A stretch of DNA of 41,753 bases from Syntrophorhabdus sp. PtaB.Bin047 (GTDB lineage: Bacteria > Desulfobacterota > Syntrophorhabdia > Syntrophorhabdales > Syntrophorhabdaceae): contig MVQP01000017.1 in assembly GCA_002067235.1 (NCBI GenBank), forward strand, positions 1-41,753, read 5' to 3'. Each line of letters begins with the position of its first letter. Positions within the stretch are counted from its first letter, which is position 1. Shown piece after piece: positions 8,667 through 18,035 of this stretch. The notes beneath the pieces are model-generated. The model saw only the letters and a list, made by a program, of their open reading frames with translations, ran no database searches and was not told the DNA's origin. The translations under genes and the position numbers were made by a program.

Positions 8667-11156
8667 ATGCTTAAGAACGTGGCCCTGAAATACAGAATGA
8701 TTCTCGGCGGAGTCGCGGCCGTCCTTATCCCTTTCCTGATAGCGGGGATGATCGTCTACGTTCTCCTCTCCGGCTCCCTTCTCGAAATGACACAGGAAAG
8801 GTCGGTCCGCATGGCAATGGATATGGCCGCCCTGATCGAGGCGAACCTGATGCAGGAGATGAAGCTGGCCTCATCCATTGCCGCGGACCCGACGGTGGTC
8901 AGGGCCTCCCGAACCGGGGACTACCGTGACGTCCAGGCGAAACTGGAGGCTGTCCATAAACGTATAGGCAAGCCTTTCTTCACACTCTTCGCACTCGACA
9001 GAAAAGGTGTCGTCAGGGCCGATGCGCAATTTTCCAGGCAGATGGGCGTTGACCTCTCAGACCGCGAGTATTTCCTGCGCGCAAGGGAGGGCAAGACGAG
9101 CGTCATCGGTCCTGTTCCCGCCAGGGGCCCTTCAACGCCGGGAGACCCCATCCTTATCGTGTCCGCTCCCATTAGAGAGGACAACGAGTTCCACGGGGTC
9201 GTCTGCATACCTTTTGATCCGAACTTTCTCGGGGCCATAGTATCGCACGTAAGGACAGGCAAGACGGGGTATGCCTACCTGGTTAGCTCCGAAGGGCTCG
9301 TGCTGGCCCACCCGAAAAAGGAATACGTCCTCCGGGTACGCCTCCAGGACCATCCCGGCACGGAAGAGATCTACAAGCTCGCACAGTCCGGAAGAACGGG
9401 GACGGCGTCCTATTATTCCGGCGGTGCCCGGAAGGTGGCCGGGTTGACGACCATGAAGCTCACGGGCTGGACGGTCGTCTTTGCCCAGAACAGGGACGAG
9501 GTGATGGCCCCTGTCAACAGGATTATGTCAATCATGGCCGTCAGCGGGACACTCTTTCTCATCATAACGATCACGACCATAGTCATCGTTTCGAGCAGAC
9601 TCAGCTCTCCCGTGCAGAGGCTTCTCGAAAGGATGAAGAAGATGACGGAGCACTCCACGGAGATCATCATCCAGATAGGGGCCGACAGGAAGATCACCTT
9701 TGCGAACCCCGCCTTCGAAAGGACAACGGGTATACGGCCGGAGGAGGTGATCGGCACCGAACCGGACTTTGCCAATCTCCACAATACCCCGCCGGACACT
9801 ATCTGGGACTCCCTCAATGCAGGAACTCCCTGGTCGGGCAGGGTGTCCCTCAAGGCAATCGACGGGACCCCCGTCACTCTCGACGTGATGGTCATGCCTC
9901 TCAGAGACTCAGGCGGCGCCGTGGAGGGCTACCTCGAGATAGGCCGGGACGTAACGAAGGAGCTCATGTTCGAGAACAGGATGCAGCAATCGCAAAAACT
10001 TGAGGCGATCGGCACCCTGGCCGGGGGCATAGCCCACGACTTCAACAACATCCTGAGCGGCATCCTCGGTTACGCGGAACTGGCCCTGATCACGGGAAAA
10101 AATGATGGGGAGACAGACAAGTTCCTGAGGGAGATAATAAAGGCCGCTCAAAGGGTGGGTGAGGTCGTGGGGCAGATACTGACCTTCAGCAGACAGACGG
10201 AGGTCGAGCTGAGGCCGATCCTGCCCGGGCCCGTCCTCGAGGAGGCCTTGAAGCTCCTGCGCGCGTCCGCACCGGCCTCGATCGACATCCGGTTGAAGAT
10301 CGACAGCCGATCGGCCATCCTGGCGGAACCGACCCAGATCCACCAGGTCGTCATGAACCTTTTTACGAACGCCGTGCACGCCATTGAACCGGAACAGGGA
10401 ACCATCACCATTGGACTTGAGGACCTCGCGGTCGATGAAGAGCTCGCGAAGGCCCATCCCGACATGCGCCCGGGAAGACATGTCGTGCTCTCCGTCTCCG
10501 ACACGGGAGGCGGCATGGAACAGGAGACCGTGAACCGCATATTCGAGCCCTTCTTCACCACCAGATCCCAGGGGAAAGGCACCGGCCTCGGTCTTTCCGT
10601 CGTGCACGGCATCGTGAAGGAACTGGGAGGGATGATCGAGGTCGAAAGCCAGGCCGGCAAGGGCACGACCTTCAGCATCTACATCCCCTGTACGGACCTG
10701 GACGCTGCCGGCCCGCCCCGGGAAGCCCCCCCGATCGAGAAGGGGAAACACCGGATCGTCCTCATAGACGACGAGGAGGCAATTCTCACTACCACGGGCG
10801 GCATCCTGACCCAGCTCGGCCACACGGTGACCGCCTTTGCCAACGGCCTCGATGCCCTGGAAGCAATAAAAGAGAACCCCCGCGACTTCGACCTCGTGAT
10901 CACAGACCATTCGATGCCGAAGATCACGGGCCTCGAAATAGCGCGGAGCCTTAGAGAGATGGGCATCGACATCCCCGTCATACTCACCTCGGGCTATCTC
11001 GCCCATACCATCGGCGATGAGGTCCGTGACGTCGGCGTATCGGAAGTGATGACAAAACCCATAACCATGCGTGAGCTTACCGAGTCAATAGGCCGTGTGC
11101 TTGGCGACGAGCGGCCCATTGACGGAGAGACGGCCGGCTCCGGCAAAGACACCTGA
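8667..11156 (+). CDS. Hybrid sensor histidine kinase (dCache-PAS-HisKA-HATPase-REC)
   Basis: This 829-residue inner-membrane sensor has TM1 at about 10-35, a periplasmic double-Cache-like sensing domain (about 36-285), TM2 at about 288-311, and a PAS domain (about 325-435). The HisKA phospho-acceptor is His457 in GGIAHDFNN. HATPase_c follows with the DTGGGM and GKGTGLGLS boxes, and a C-terminal receiver domain has predicted phospho-Asp747 (ITDHSMPK). The FNN version of the H-box is typical of the NtrB-like/HisKA families of Deltaproteobacteria. The ligand is unknown. Because the receiver is attached at the C terminus and no partner response regulator is adjacent, the output probably goes through a phosphorelay or an unlinked regulator. 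It is transcribed alone. Confidence 0.92.
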   Translation: MLKNVALKYRMILGGVAAVLIPFLIAGMIVYVLLSGSLLEMTQERSVRMAMDMAALIEANLMQEMKLASSIAADPTVVRASRTGDYRDVQAKLEAVHKRIGKPFFTLFALDRKGVVRADAQFSRQMGVDLSDREYFLRAREGKTSVIGPVPARGPSTPGDPILIVSAPIREDNEFHGVVCIPFDPNFLGAIVSHVRTGKTGYAYLVSSEGLVLAHPKKEYVLRVRLQDHPGTEEIYKLAQSGRTGTASYYSGGARKVAGLTTMKLTGWTVVFAQNRDEVMAPVNRIMSIMAVSGTLFLIITITTIVIVSSRLSSPVQRLLERMKKMTEHSTEIIIQIGADRKITFANPAFERTTGIRPEEVIGTEPDFANLHNTPPDTIWDSLNAGTPWSGRVSLKAIDGTPVTLDVMVMPLRDSGGAVEGYLEIGRDVTKELMFENRMQQSQKLEAIGTLAGGIAHDFNNILSGILGYAELALITGKNDGETDKFLREIIKAAQRVGEVVGQILTFSRQTEVELRPILPGPVLEEALKLLRASAPASIDIRLKIDSRSAILAEPTQIHQVVMNLFTNAVHAIEPEQGTITIGLEDLAVDEELAKAHPDMRPGRHVVLSVSDTGGGMEQETVNRIFEPFFTTRSQGKGTGLGLSVVHGIVKELGGMIEVESQAGKGTTFSIYIPCTDLDAAGPPREAPPIEKGKHRIVLIDDEEAILTTTGGILTQLGHTVTAFANGLDALEAIKENPRDFDLVITDHSMPKITGLEIARSLREMGIDIPVILTSGYLAHTIGDEVRDVGVSEVMTKPITMRELTESIGRVLGDERPIDGETAGSGKDT

Positions 11157-11274
11157 TCTCCACCAATTCCCTCCCTTGCCCTCTCGCTCTCTATTCCTCT
11201 CATCCTCTCCCTATCAACGGGGTGTTTCAAGAAAGACCCCGCCCCTCTACCCCATCAGAAGGACAAGATTTGTG

Positions 11275-11304
11275 TTGACAGTAAAGGTGGTTGATGTTAC
11301 CTTT
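11275..11304 (+). promoter_or_regulatory. Promoter and dyad operator candidate ahead of the metal-uptake block
   Basis: TTGACA (11275-11280) is followed by a perfect inverted repeat AAAGGT-N10-ACCTTT (11283-11304), which would cover the -10 region (TACCTT at 11298-11303, 17-nt spacing). A dyad on the promoter suggests repression, plausibly by a metal sensor, since the genes downstream encode a receptor and an ABC importer. It does not match the Fur box, and I cannot name the regulator. Confidence 0.5.
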
Positions 11305-11481
11305 TTTTCATTAGTAGCACGATAACCGCCTCCAGATCCTCCGGATCAGGTGAGCATGCCGCGGAGAAAGACGGCAGGACACCTGATGACAAACAGCATG
11401 GGAGAACATGACCGGTGGTTTCCCCTGCCCCCACCCTTCAAGCGGCAGGCATGGCGGCGGAACCGACCGGGAGACCATGTG

Positions 11482-13593
11482 ATGAAGACTATCGGAACAC
11501 TTGCCTTCGGCATTTTCCTGCTCATTTTCGTTGCCGCCGCGCCGGCCTGGGCTGAGGACCGGAAAGAGGAGAGCGGCGCGGGCCAAGAGGACGGCAAGAA
11601 GCTTGTCCTCGACAAGATCACCGTCACGGAAACGCGCTACGACAACCCCGTGACGCCCGTCGACACCCGCTACGGCACGCAGTACAACGTCGTGACGGAG
11701 GAGCAGATCAGCGAGCAGAATTCCTACGATTTTCAGTCGACCCTGCGCGACGTGCCGGGGGTCATGTTCCAGAGCAAGAACCTCATGGGGAGCCAGACCA
11801 GCCACAGCCTCTACATACACGGCCGGGGGTCGAGCCATCCCAGCTCGGACATCGTCGTTCAGTTCGACGGCGCTCCCCGGTACGGCGGACTATTCGGACA
11901 GGTGCTGGGCGACGGCATCGCCGTTCCCACCATCGGGAGCATAGAGGTCTACAAGAGTCCGCAACCCTCCCAGTTCGGCAGCGGCTACGCAGCGGTCAAC
12001 ATCCTGCCGAAATACATGAAGAAGGAAGGGCAGGAGGGAATCCTCGGTCTCAACGGCGGCAGCTACGGCTCCTTCGACGAAAATGTCTCGGCCGGGCTCA
12101 AGAAGGGACCCTTCGACGTCTACGCGTCCCAGAGCTACACGAGCACCGATGGCGACCGGGCGAATTCAGCCTCCCACCAGCAAAGTCTCTATGCCAATGC
12201 CGGCTACCAGGTCACGAAAGAGTGGAGGGTCAGGTTCCTCATCAACCAGGTGAACGGCACAACGGAAGCCCCCATGCCCGACAGGACTCCCAACGCGGTT
12301 AACGGGGTGAGCTGGCCCGGAGCGGAACGATACAAGACGGACACCCTTTTCGCCACGCTGACGGTGAGCCACGAGTACGAGCGCGCAAGCGGCTATCTCA
12401 AGGGCTACTGGAACGACACCACCTTCGACCTGCTCCAGGAACTGACGAACGGTAACCAGTACGCCAACGGTACCGGCGGTCTCTGGTCCCGGCAAAAGGT
12501 CATCCTCTACGGTGCCCGGGCCAAAGAAACACTCCATCTGTGGCAAGGCGGCGAGATTCTTCTCGGGGCCGACCTCGACATGACAACGCTCAAGAACACG
12601 CAACAGACATACAGCGGCCGGGCCCCCACCGGCGCGGGCGCGGCTTCCGTCAACGGCGGCAAAGCGAGAAGGGTCTGGGATTTCCCCGACACCCGCCTTG
12701 TGTCCCCATACATCGCTGCAAGTCACACCTTCGGCCGCCCTGAAGGCTTTCACGTCACCCCGTCGGCAGGACTCAGGTATTTCAATCACGACGAGTTCGA
12801 GAACAAGACCGGCCCCCAGGCCGGCCTGGTGGTGGGATACGCAAACACCGACCTGAAGCTCAATTACGCCCGGGGCGTCAACTACCCTTCTCCCGTCGTA
12901 CTCATGAACTTCGTGCGCACCGATGCACCCGTCGCCAATGCCGAGCAGTACTGGAAGAACATCAAACCCGAGGTGGTCGACCACTACGAGGCGAGCCTTA
13001 CCCACTCATGGCCGAAGATGGCCACGGTGGGTGCGACAGTCTTTCGCGACAAGGGAACCGACCGCTTCCTGGCATACATGAGCGGGACCATCCCGACCCA
13101 GTTTAACGATCATATCGGTCACTACGAGATCGAGGGGCTGGAGCTGAGCGGCACCGTGACTCCCGTGAAGGACCTGGAATTCTTCTCGGCCGCCACCTGG
13201 CTCACAACGGAGGCCAAAGGGTCCAACGGCGCCCAAAGCGACCACATTCCCTACACGCCTGGCTTTCAATTCCAGGCCGGGGCGAAGTGGAGATTCCTCA
13301 AGGACTTCCAGATATTCGCCGACATGCAGCACCTTCGCAACCTCTACCAGGGCACGTTCGCGCGAAGCAACACTCTCAACACCACGACGCTCACGGCGAA
13401 GGATAAACTGAACGACATCACCCTCGTGAACGCCCGGATAAGCTATCGCTTCGACCACGCTCCGCTCAGGCTCAAGGATTCGGACGTCTTCTTTGCCGTC
13501 AACAACATCTTCAACAGCGATTATGAATATGCCAAGGGCTACCCCATGCCGGGGACGACCTTCTTCGGCGGGTTCACGCTGAAATTCAATTAG
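11482..13593 (+). CDS. TonB-dependent outer-membrane receptor
   Basis: The 703-residue protein begins with a signal peptide (MKTIGTLAFG to about AWAED), then a plug domain (about 45-165; ISEQNSYDFQSTLRDVPGV and YKSPQPSQFGSGYAAVNI) and a beta-barrel ending in FGGFTLKFN with the terminal aromatic/Asn pattern of outer-membrane barrels. It imports a substrate across the outer membrane using TonB energy. The frame is open from 11350, but ATG at 11482 has a GGGAG box and starts the signal peptide. It is followed at 44 nt by a metal-type ABC importer, so the substrate is probably a metal ion or metal complex. The TonB box is not obvious; LDKITVTETR may serve. Confidence 0.9.
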   Translation: MKTIGTLAFGIFLLIFVAAAPAWAEDRKEESGAGQEDGKKLVLDKITVTETRYDNPVTPVDTRYGTQYNVVTEEQISEQNSYDFQSTLRDVPGVMFQSKNLMGSQTSHSLYIHGRGSSHPSSDIVVQFDGAPRYGGLFGQVLGDGIAVPTIGSIEVYKSPQPSQFGSGYAAVNILPKYMKKEGQEGILGLNGGSYGSFDENVSAGLKKGPFDVYASQSYTSTDGDRANSASHQQSLYANAGYQVTKEWRVRFLINQVNGTTEAPMPDRTPNAVNGVSWPGAERYKTDTLFATLTVSHEYERASGYLKGYWNDTTFDLLQELTNGNQYANGTGGLWSRQKVILYGARAKETLHLWQGGEILLGADLDMTTLKNTQQTYSGRAPTGAGAASVNGGKARRVWDFPDTRLVSPYIAASHTFGRPEGFHVTPSAGLRYFNHDEFENKTGPQAGLVVGYANTDLKLNYARGVNYPSPVVLMNFVRTDAPVANAEQYWKNIKPEVVDHYEASLTHSWPKMATVGATVFRDKGTDRFLAYMSGTIPTQFNDHIGHYEIEGLELSGTVTPVKDLEFFSAATWLTTEAKGSNGAQSDHIPYTPGFQFQAGAKWRFLKDFQIFADMQHLRNLYQGTFARSNTLNTTTLTAKDKLNDITLVNARISYRFDHAPLRLKDSDVFFAVNNIFNSDYEYAKGYPMPGTTFFGGFTLKFN

Positions 13594-13594
13594 G

Positions 13595-13619
13595 CCCCGC
13601 GCGCCGCGATGGCGCGGGG
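13595..13619 (+). terminator. Intercistronic GC hairpin
   Basis: CCCCGCGC (13595-13602) pairs perfectly with GCGCGGGG (13612-13619) directly after the receptor stop codon. It is followed by AAAA, not T, so it is more likely an mRNA-stabilising or attenuating hairpin than a terminator. It could set receptor levels above the importer genes. Confidence 0.5.
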
Positions 13620-13637
13620 AAAACTTGAGGAGCCTGT

Positions 13638-14501
13638 GTGGTCCGACAACCGTTTATGAGCAAACACCACGCGATGGCCCGGGAAGCGGTGCTTATTACG
13701 ATCGCGGCCATGGTCCTCGTGTGTATTCTCTCCGGGTGCACCGGCAGACCACAGGACGCCGGGCCTTCGGACGCGCGCACCGTAGTGGCGTCGGACACGA
13801 TCCTGTCGGACATCATCTCCTCACTCCTTCCTCCCGACCGATACCGCGTCGAGGCCATACTTCCTCCGGGACAGTGTCCCGGCCATTACGACGTGAAACT
13901 GACAGACATCGAAAAGATGAAAAAGGCCGTACTCATCGTCTCCTTCCGGGGGATGTCCTTCATGAGCAAGGCAGCGCCGGATGATGGAGGACAGCTTGTC
14001 GTCGACCCGGAAGGCCGCAACTGGATGACGCCCGATACTTACGTGCAGGGCCTTGAACTCCTTGCGGCGAAGCTTTCAGAGCGTTTTCCCGCGGACAGGG
14101 TCGAGATAGACCGCCGGAAACAACAGGCCGTACGCCTGGTGAAGAAAGGTGCCGAGGCGCTCGTTCGGAAAGTCACGGGCGCGGGCCTCTCCGGAAGGCC
14201 CGTCATCGCCTCCTCCATGCAAAAGGAGCCTCTCGAATGGATGGGATTCCAGGTGGTCGCGGAGTACGGCAGGCAGGAAGGGATGTCCGCGCGGGACGTG
14301 GTGCGGCTGGCCGAGGTCGGGAAAGGCCGCAAGGCGATCATGGTCGTTGACAACCTCCAATCCGGGCCTGACGCCGGCAAGGGGGTCTCCGAGACCCTCA
14401 AGGTCCCCCACGTTGTCCTGACGAACTTCCCCTCTGAGAGAGGTTATCTGGCCACCCTGGAAGAGAATGTTGACGCCCTTCTGTCCGCTGTGCGAAAATG
14501 A
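13638..14501 (+). CDS. Metal ABC transporter substrate-binding lipoprotein (ZnuA/TroA superfamily, divergent)
   Basis: The 287-residue lipoprotein has a signal sequence ending in the lipobox LSGC (lipid Cys34), so it is anchored on the periplasmic side. The fold and gene context match the Zn/Mn-type cluster A-I binding proteins. The ligand motifs are unusual. Where relatives have PPGSDPH this protein has PPGQCPGHYD (Cys80, His83), and the usual HxWLDP motif reads RNWMTP without its His. The late region VVDNLQSGPDAGKG keeps an Asp. I infer an altered metal or metal-complex specificity. The GTG start at 13638 has GAGGAG upstream. The ATPase gene follows after 27 nt. Confidence 0.82.
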   Translation: MVRQPFMSKHHAMAREAVLITIAAMVLVCILSGCTGRPQDAGPSDARTVVASDTILSDIISSLLPPDRYRVEAILPPGQCPGHYDVKLTDIEKMKKAVLIVSFRGMSFMSKAAPDDGGQLVVDPEGRNWMTPDTYVQGLELLAAKLSERFPADRVEIDRRKQQAVRLVKKGAEALVRKVTGAGLSGRPVIASSMQKEPLEWMGFQVVAEYGRQEGMSARDVVRLAEVGKGRKAIMVVDNLQSGPDAGKGVSETLKVPHVVLTNFPSERGYLATLEENVDALLSAVRK

Positions 14502-14528
14502 GGCACGACCGTCTGAAACGAATTCACC

Positions 14529-15305
14529 ATGAACGAGCAATTGATAGCCCTTGACAGGGTGACAGTCCGTAAGACGAGAACGGTACTTCTCGACAGCGTC
14601 AGCCTCGCCGTGGCCCGGGGTGAGCTCGTCGGGATCATCGGCCCCAACGGCGCCGGAAAGACCACGCTCCTCAATGTCATCGCCGGGTTCGAGAGGTTCG
14701 AAGGGGTCTTGAGCCTCTTCGGACGCCCGGAGACCCACAGGCGCTCCCGTGAAAGCCGGCTCCGCGTCGGATACATTCCGCAATCATTCCCCGTCGATCC
14801 CTCCTTTCCCATCCTCGCCGTGGAGGCCGTCATGACGGGAGCGATCGGGAGGACGGGTCTCTTTCGCTCCCCCGGAAGACGGCAGAAGGAGGAAGCTATG
14901 GCGCTCATGGAGACCATGCGCCTTTCCCACCTTGCCGCAAGGCCCCTCGGCCAGCTCTCCGGCGGCGAGAGGCAGAAGGTGTCGCTGGCCCGAGCCATCC
15001 TCCAGCGGCCGGACATCCTCCTCATGGACGAACCGACGGCGAACCTGGACATCGCCGTGCAGAAGGAGGTGCTCGACCTCGTCGACGAGATCCACCGGAA
15101 GGAGGCCTTGACGGTCCTCTTCGTCACCCATGATTTCACCATGCTTCCCGTGGCGATGGGGCGCGCCGTGCTGCTCGACCACGGCAGGATGCTCTTTGAC
15201 GGGGACATCGATACCGCGCTGTCGGGAGAGACACTGACGAGGCTCTTCCGCTATCCCCTAGAGACGTTCCGGCAAAAGGGCAGGAGATTCATTTCCTATG
15301 ATTGA
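14529..15305 (+). CDS. Metal ABC transporter ATP-binding protein (ZnuC-like)
   Basis: This 258-residue ABC ATPase powers the importer. Walker A GPNGAGKTT is at 38-46, the Q-loop is IPQSFPVD near 83, the signature LSGGERQKVSLARA lies near 143, Walker B ILLMDEPTAN near 163, and the H-loop is in FVTHDF near 203. It belongs to the zinc/manganese family by its permease partner. Its stop codon overlaps the permease start by 8 nt, indicating translational coupling. Confidence 0.92.
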   Translation: MNEQLIALDRVTVRKTRTVLLDSVSLAVARGELVGIIGPNGAGKTTLLNVIAGFERFEGVLSLFGRPETHRRSRESRLRVGYIPQSFPVDPSFPILAVEAVMTGAIGRTGLFRSPGRRQKEEAMALMETMRLSHLAARPLGQLSGGERQKVSLARAILQRPDILLMDEPTANLDIAVQKEVLDLVDEIHRKEALTVLFVTHDFTMLPVAMGRAVLLDHGRMLFDGDIDTALSGETLTRLFRYPLETFRQKGRRFISYD

Positions 15306-16146
15306 CCCTCTCATTGACATTCTCACATACCCGCCTATCCAGCGCGCCGCCATAGCCTGCGTGCTCTGCGGGGCCAGCTGCTCTCTCCTCTCCGTCTTCG
15401 TGGTGCTCATGAAGATGCCCCTCATCGGCGTCTCCATGTCGCATGCCGCCTTTGCCGGCGCCGTGCTGGGCACGCTTGCCGGCATCAACCCTTTCCTCAG
15501 CGGCTTCGTCGTGTGCCTTCTCGCCGCGGGGGTTCTCGGCCCCCTTTCAGACCGCACGGACCTCGCCCCTGAGAACATGCTGGGCATCCTTTTTTCCTTT
15601 CTCATGGGGATCGCCTTCCTCGGAATGGGCATCCTCACGCGGACAAAGGCGGGTGTCCTCAACCTGATGTGGGGGAGCCTTCTCACGCTTTCCCGCTTTG
15701 ACGTCACCATACTGGCCGTCGTCACGGGGGTCCTCGTCCTCTTCGTGGCGGTCTTCTTCAAGGAGATCCGCGCGGTCCTCTTCAACCGGCGGCTCGCCAG
15801 GGCGAGCGGGGTGCCGGAACGGATGATCTACTACGCGCTTCTTTTCCTCACGGGGGCCGTCGTGTCGTCCAACCTGGCGACCGTAGGGGGCCTTCTCATC
15901 TTCGCCCTTCTCGTGCAGCCCGGGGCAACGGCACTCCAGCTCACGTACGACATGAAACACTTTTTCCTCATCTCCGCTGCCTCCGGGGTCGGCGCCTGCG
16001 CGTCCGGCCTTGTCATATCCTACATCTTCGACCTGCCCTCCGGCGCCTCGGTGGTCCTTACGGCCACGGTCATCTTTGCCGCCGCGTACGTCTTCTCGCC
16101 AAAACGCCGCAGGGCCAGACTAAAGGAAAGGAACCGCATCATATGA
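15298..16146 (+). CDS. Metal ABC transporter permease (ZnuB/ABC-3 family)
   Basis: The 282-residue integral membrane protein has about eight hydrophobic segments. The N-terminal segment LIGVSMSHAAFAGAVLG is typical of the ABC-3 (TroC/ZnuB) family. It forms the inner-membrane channel for the importer encoded by the two preceding genes. The gene overlaps both neighbours (8 nt with the ATPase, 4 nt with the methyltransferase), so all are co-translated from one mRNA. Confidence 0.92.
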   Translation: MIDPLIDILTYPPIQRAAIACVLCGASCSLLSVFVVLMKMPLIGVSMSHAAFAGAVLGTLAGINPFLSGFVVCLLAAGVLGPLSDRTDLAPENMLGILFSFLMGIAFLGMGILTRTKAGVLNLMWGSLLTLSRFDVTILAVVTGVLVLFVAVFFKEIRAVLFNRRLARASGVPERMIYYALLFLTGAVVSSNLATVGGLLIFALLVQPGATALQLTYDMKHFFLISAASGVGACASGLVISYIFDLPSGASVVLTATVIFAAAYVFSPKRRRARLKERNRII

Positions 16147-16790
16147 AAATGACAGACGATGAACGATACATCAGGCGCAGGGACTTCTTCAACGAGCATG
16201 CGGAAGAGTGGCTCGACATGTGGTACAAGGACCGCGTCACGGGGATCTACGACAAACACGCCGGGGACTTCAAGCGCCTCTTCTCTCTTATGCCGCTTGA
16301 AACCGGAGACCACGTGCTGGACGTGGGGTGTGGGAGCGGCATTCTCGTTCCCTTCATCCTCGAACGCATCACGTCGACGGGACTTCTCTACGAACTCGAT
16401 TTCGCGGAGAAGATGCTCGACGTCAACCGCACCCTCCACGGGCAGGAAAACATCCGGTTCGTCCACGCCGACGCGGAGAATGCCCCCCTCGACGACAACT
16501 CCTGCGACGTTGTCGTCTGCTTCTCCTGCTTTCCCCACTTTCATGACAAGCAAAAGGCCGTCGCAACGCTATGCCGTATCCTAAGGCCCGGCGGCCACCT
16601 CGTCGTGTCCCATTTCAGCTCCGCGGAGGGGATCAACAGACACCACGGGTCCTGTGAAGCCGTCATGCACGATCACCTGCCCGACGAAGAATCGATGCGC
16701 GGCCTGTTCACCGGCGCGGGCCTCACAGTGACAAGCTTTGTGGACGAAGAAGGCTTCTACTATATCTCTTCCACCCTGACCGGCCGCTGA
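16143..16790 (+). CDS. Class I SAM-dependent methyltransferase
   Basis: The 215-residue protein has motif I VLDVGCGSGIL near residue 58, an acidic residue after the second strand (YELDFAEKML), a motif resembling HADAENAPLDDNSCDVVVC, and RILRPGGHLVVSH. These mark a UbiE/Methyltransf_11-type enzyme. Its start overlaps the permease stop (ATGA), so it belongs to the metal-uptake operon. The substrate is unknown; a role in modifying a metal-binding small molecule is only a context-based guess. Confidence 0.85.
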   Translation: MKMTDDERYIRRRDFFNEHAEEWLDMWYKDRVTGIYDKHAGDFKRLFSLMPLETGDHVLDVGCGSGILVPFILERITSTGLLYELDFAEKMLDVNRTLHGQENIRFVHADAENAPLDDNSCDVVVCFSCFPHFHDKQKAVATLCRILRPGGHLVVSHFSSAEGINRHHGSCEAVMHDHLPDEESMRGLFTGAGLTVTSFVDEEGFYYISSTLTGR

Positions 16791-16798
16791 CACAGCGG
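16784..16798 (+). terminator. Hairpin terminator at the end of the metal-uptake operon
   Basis: CCGCTG (16784-16789), loop ACA, CAGCGG (16793-16798), followed by TTATTACTT. The stem overlaps the stop codon of the methyltransferase. The T-rich tail is imperfect. Confidence 0.5.
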
Positions 16799-16872
16799 TT
16801 ATTACTTAATTCCGGCCAATTGTGGTAGAGTTATACAGGTTAAGACATTACACATCCGCAGAAGGGTGCTGA

Positions 16873-17994
16873 TTGAAGAAGTCTGACGCAACAACACGCG
16901 AGCTCATCCGGGAAATTGGCGCTCTAAAACAGAGGATCGCAGAACTCGAACAATTCAAGGCAATACACCGCGGCATGGAGGAGGCCCTCCGGGAAAGCGA
17001 GGAACGGTTCCGTTCTCTCGTGGAGGCAACGAGCGACTGGGTGTGGGAGGTCGACGGAAACGGGGTCTACACCTACGTGGGCCCGAACGTAAAAAACCTG
17101 CTCGGATACGAGCCTCACGAGATCATGGGGAAGACCCCTTTCGACCTCATGCCGAAGGACAGGGCGCAGGAGATCGGCGCCTGGTTCAGAAAGGTCTCCG
17201 ATGCCCGGAAGCCCTTCTCGGGGCTGGAGAACGTGAACCTCCACAAGGACGGGCGGGAGGTGGTGCTCGAAACCAACGGGGTCCCCGTCTTTGACACCCG
17301 CGGTGCGTATCTCGGGTACCGGGGCTTCGACCGGGACATCACCGCGAGCAAGAGGGCGGACAGGGCGCTTCAGGCAAGTGAAGAGCGTTTTCGCCTGCTC
17401 GCCGAACGATCACGGGACCTCATCTTTCGACTGTCCCTTGTTGAAGGAAGATACGAGTATATCAGTCCCGCCGTCCTGGAAATGACCGGGTACCAACCGG
17501 AAGAGTATTATGACGATCCCTTTCTCATCAGGAGGGTGATTCATCCCGATTGGAGGGACTATTTCTTCCGCGAATGGGAGAACCTCATTGAGGGGAACAT
17601 GCCGTCCTCGTACGAGTACGAGATCATGCACAGATCAGGTGAAGAGCGATGGTTCCATCAGCGGAACGTACTGATACGGGACGCCAATGGACGCCCGGTC
17701 GCCCTGGAGGGGATAGTCACCGACATCACCGAACGCAAGCAGGCGGAGGAAGAGCGCGAAAACCTCATCTTCGAGCTCAAGGCAACCCTCGCAAAGGTGA
17801 AACTGCTCAGCGGATTGATCCCCGTCTGCGCCTCCTGCAAGAGGATACGCAACGACAAGGGATACTGGGAACAAATCGAGGCCTACATACGGGACCACTC
17901 GGAAGCGGAATTCAGCCACTCCATCTGCCCCGAGTGCGCGAAGCGGCTATATGGCGGAATGCTGGATGACGGGGAACCAGGTCCCCCGCCCTGA
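16873..17994 (+). CDS. Double-PAS signalling protein with C-terminal CxxC tail
   Basis: The 373-residue cytoplasmic protein starts with a coiled-coil (about 1-30), then two PAS/PAC domains (about 35-155 and 165-290), a short coiled coil, and a conserved tail with Cys319-x2-Cys322 (VCASCKRIRNDKGYW) and Cys352-x2-Cys355 (CPECAKRLYGG). There is no kinase, GGDEF or other output domain. The tail resembles a short zinc-ribbon-like module seen at the C terminus of many PAS proteins and hybrid kinases in Geobacter-type bacteria. It may bind metal and mediate partner contact; its function is not established to my knowledge. The start is TTG, preceded by GAAGGGTG. It is monocistronic. Confidence 0.82.
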   Translation: MKKSDATTRELIREIGALKQRIAELEQFKAIHRGMEEALRESEERFRSLVEATSDWVWEVDGNGVYTYVGPNVKNLLGYEPHEIMGKTPFDLMPKDRAQEIGAWFRKVSDARKPFSGLENVNLHKDGREVVLETNGVPVFDTRGAYLGYRGFDRDITASKRADRALQASEERFRLLAERSRDLIFRLSLVEGRYEYISPAVLEMTGYQPEEYYDDPFLIRRVIHPDWRDYFFREWENLIEGNMPSSYEYEIMHRSGEERWFHQRNVLIRDANGRPVALEGIVTDITERKQAEEERENLIFELKATLAKVKLLSGLIPVCASCKRIRNDKGYWEQIEAYIRDHSEAEFSHSICPECAKRLYGGMLDDGEPGPPP

Positions 17995-17999
17995 CGTGT

Positions 18000-18035
18000 C
18001 ATTCCCATCACCCATAACCCATTACCTGTCACCCA
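18000..18035. repeat. Short CCCATCACCCAT word repeats
   Basis: The convergent gap between the PAS gene and glgX consists of degenerate copies of CCCATCACC/CCCATAACC. It has no hairpin and no coding frame. It belongs to the same style of low-complexity intergenic filler as the gaps near 100, 3200 and 4800. Confidence 0.6.
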
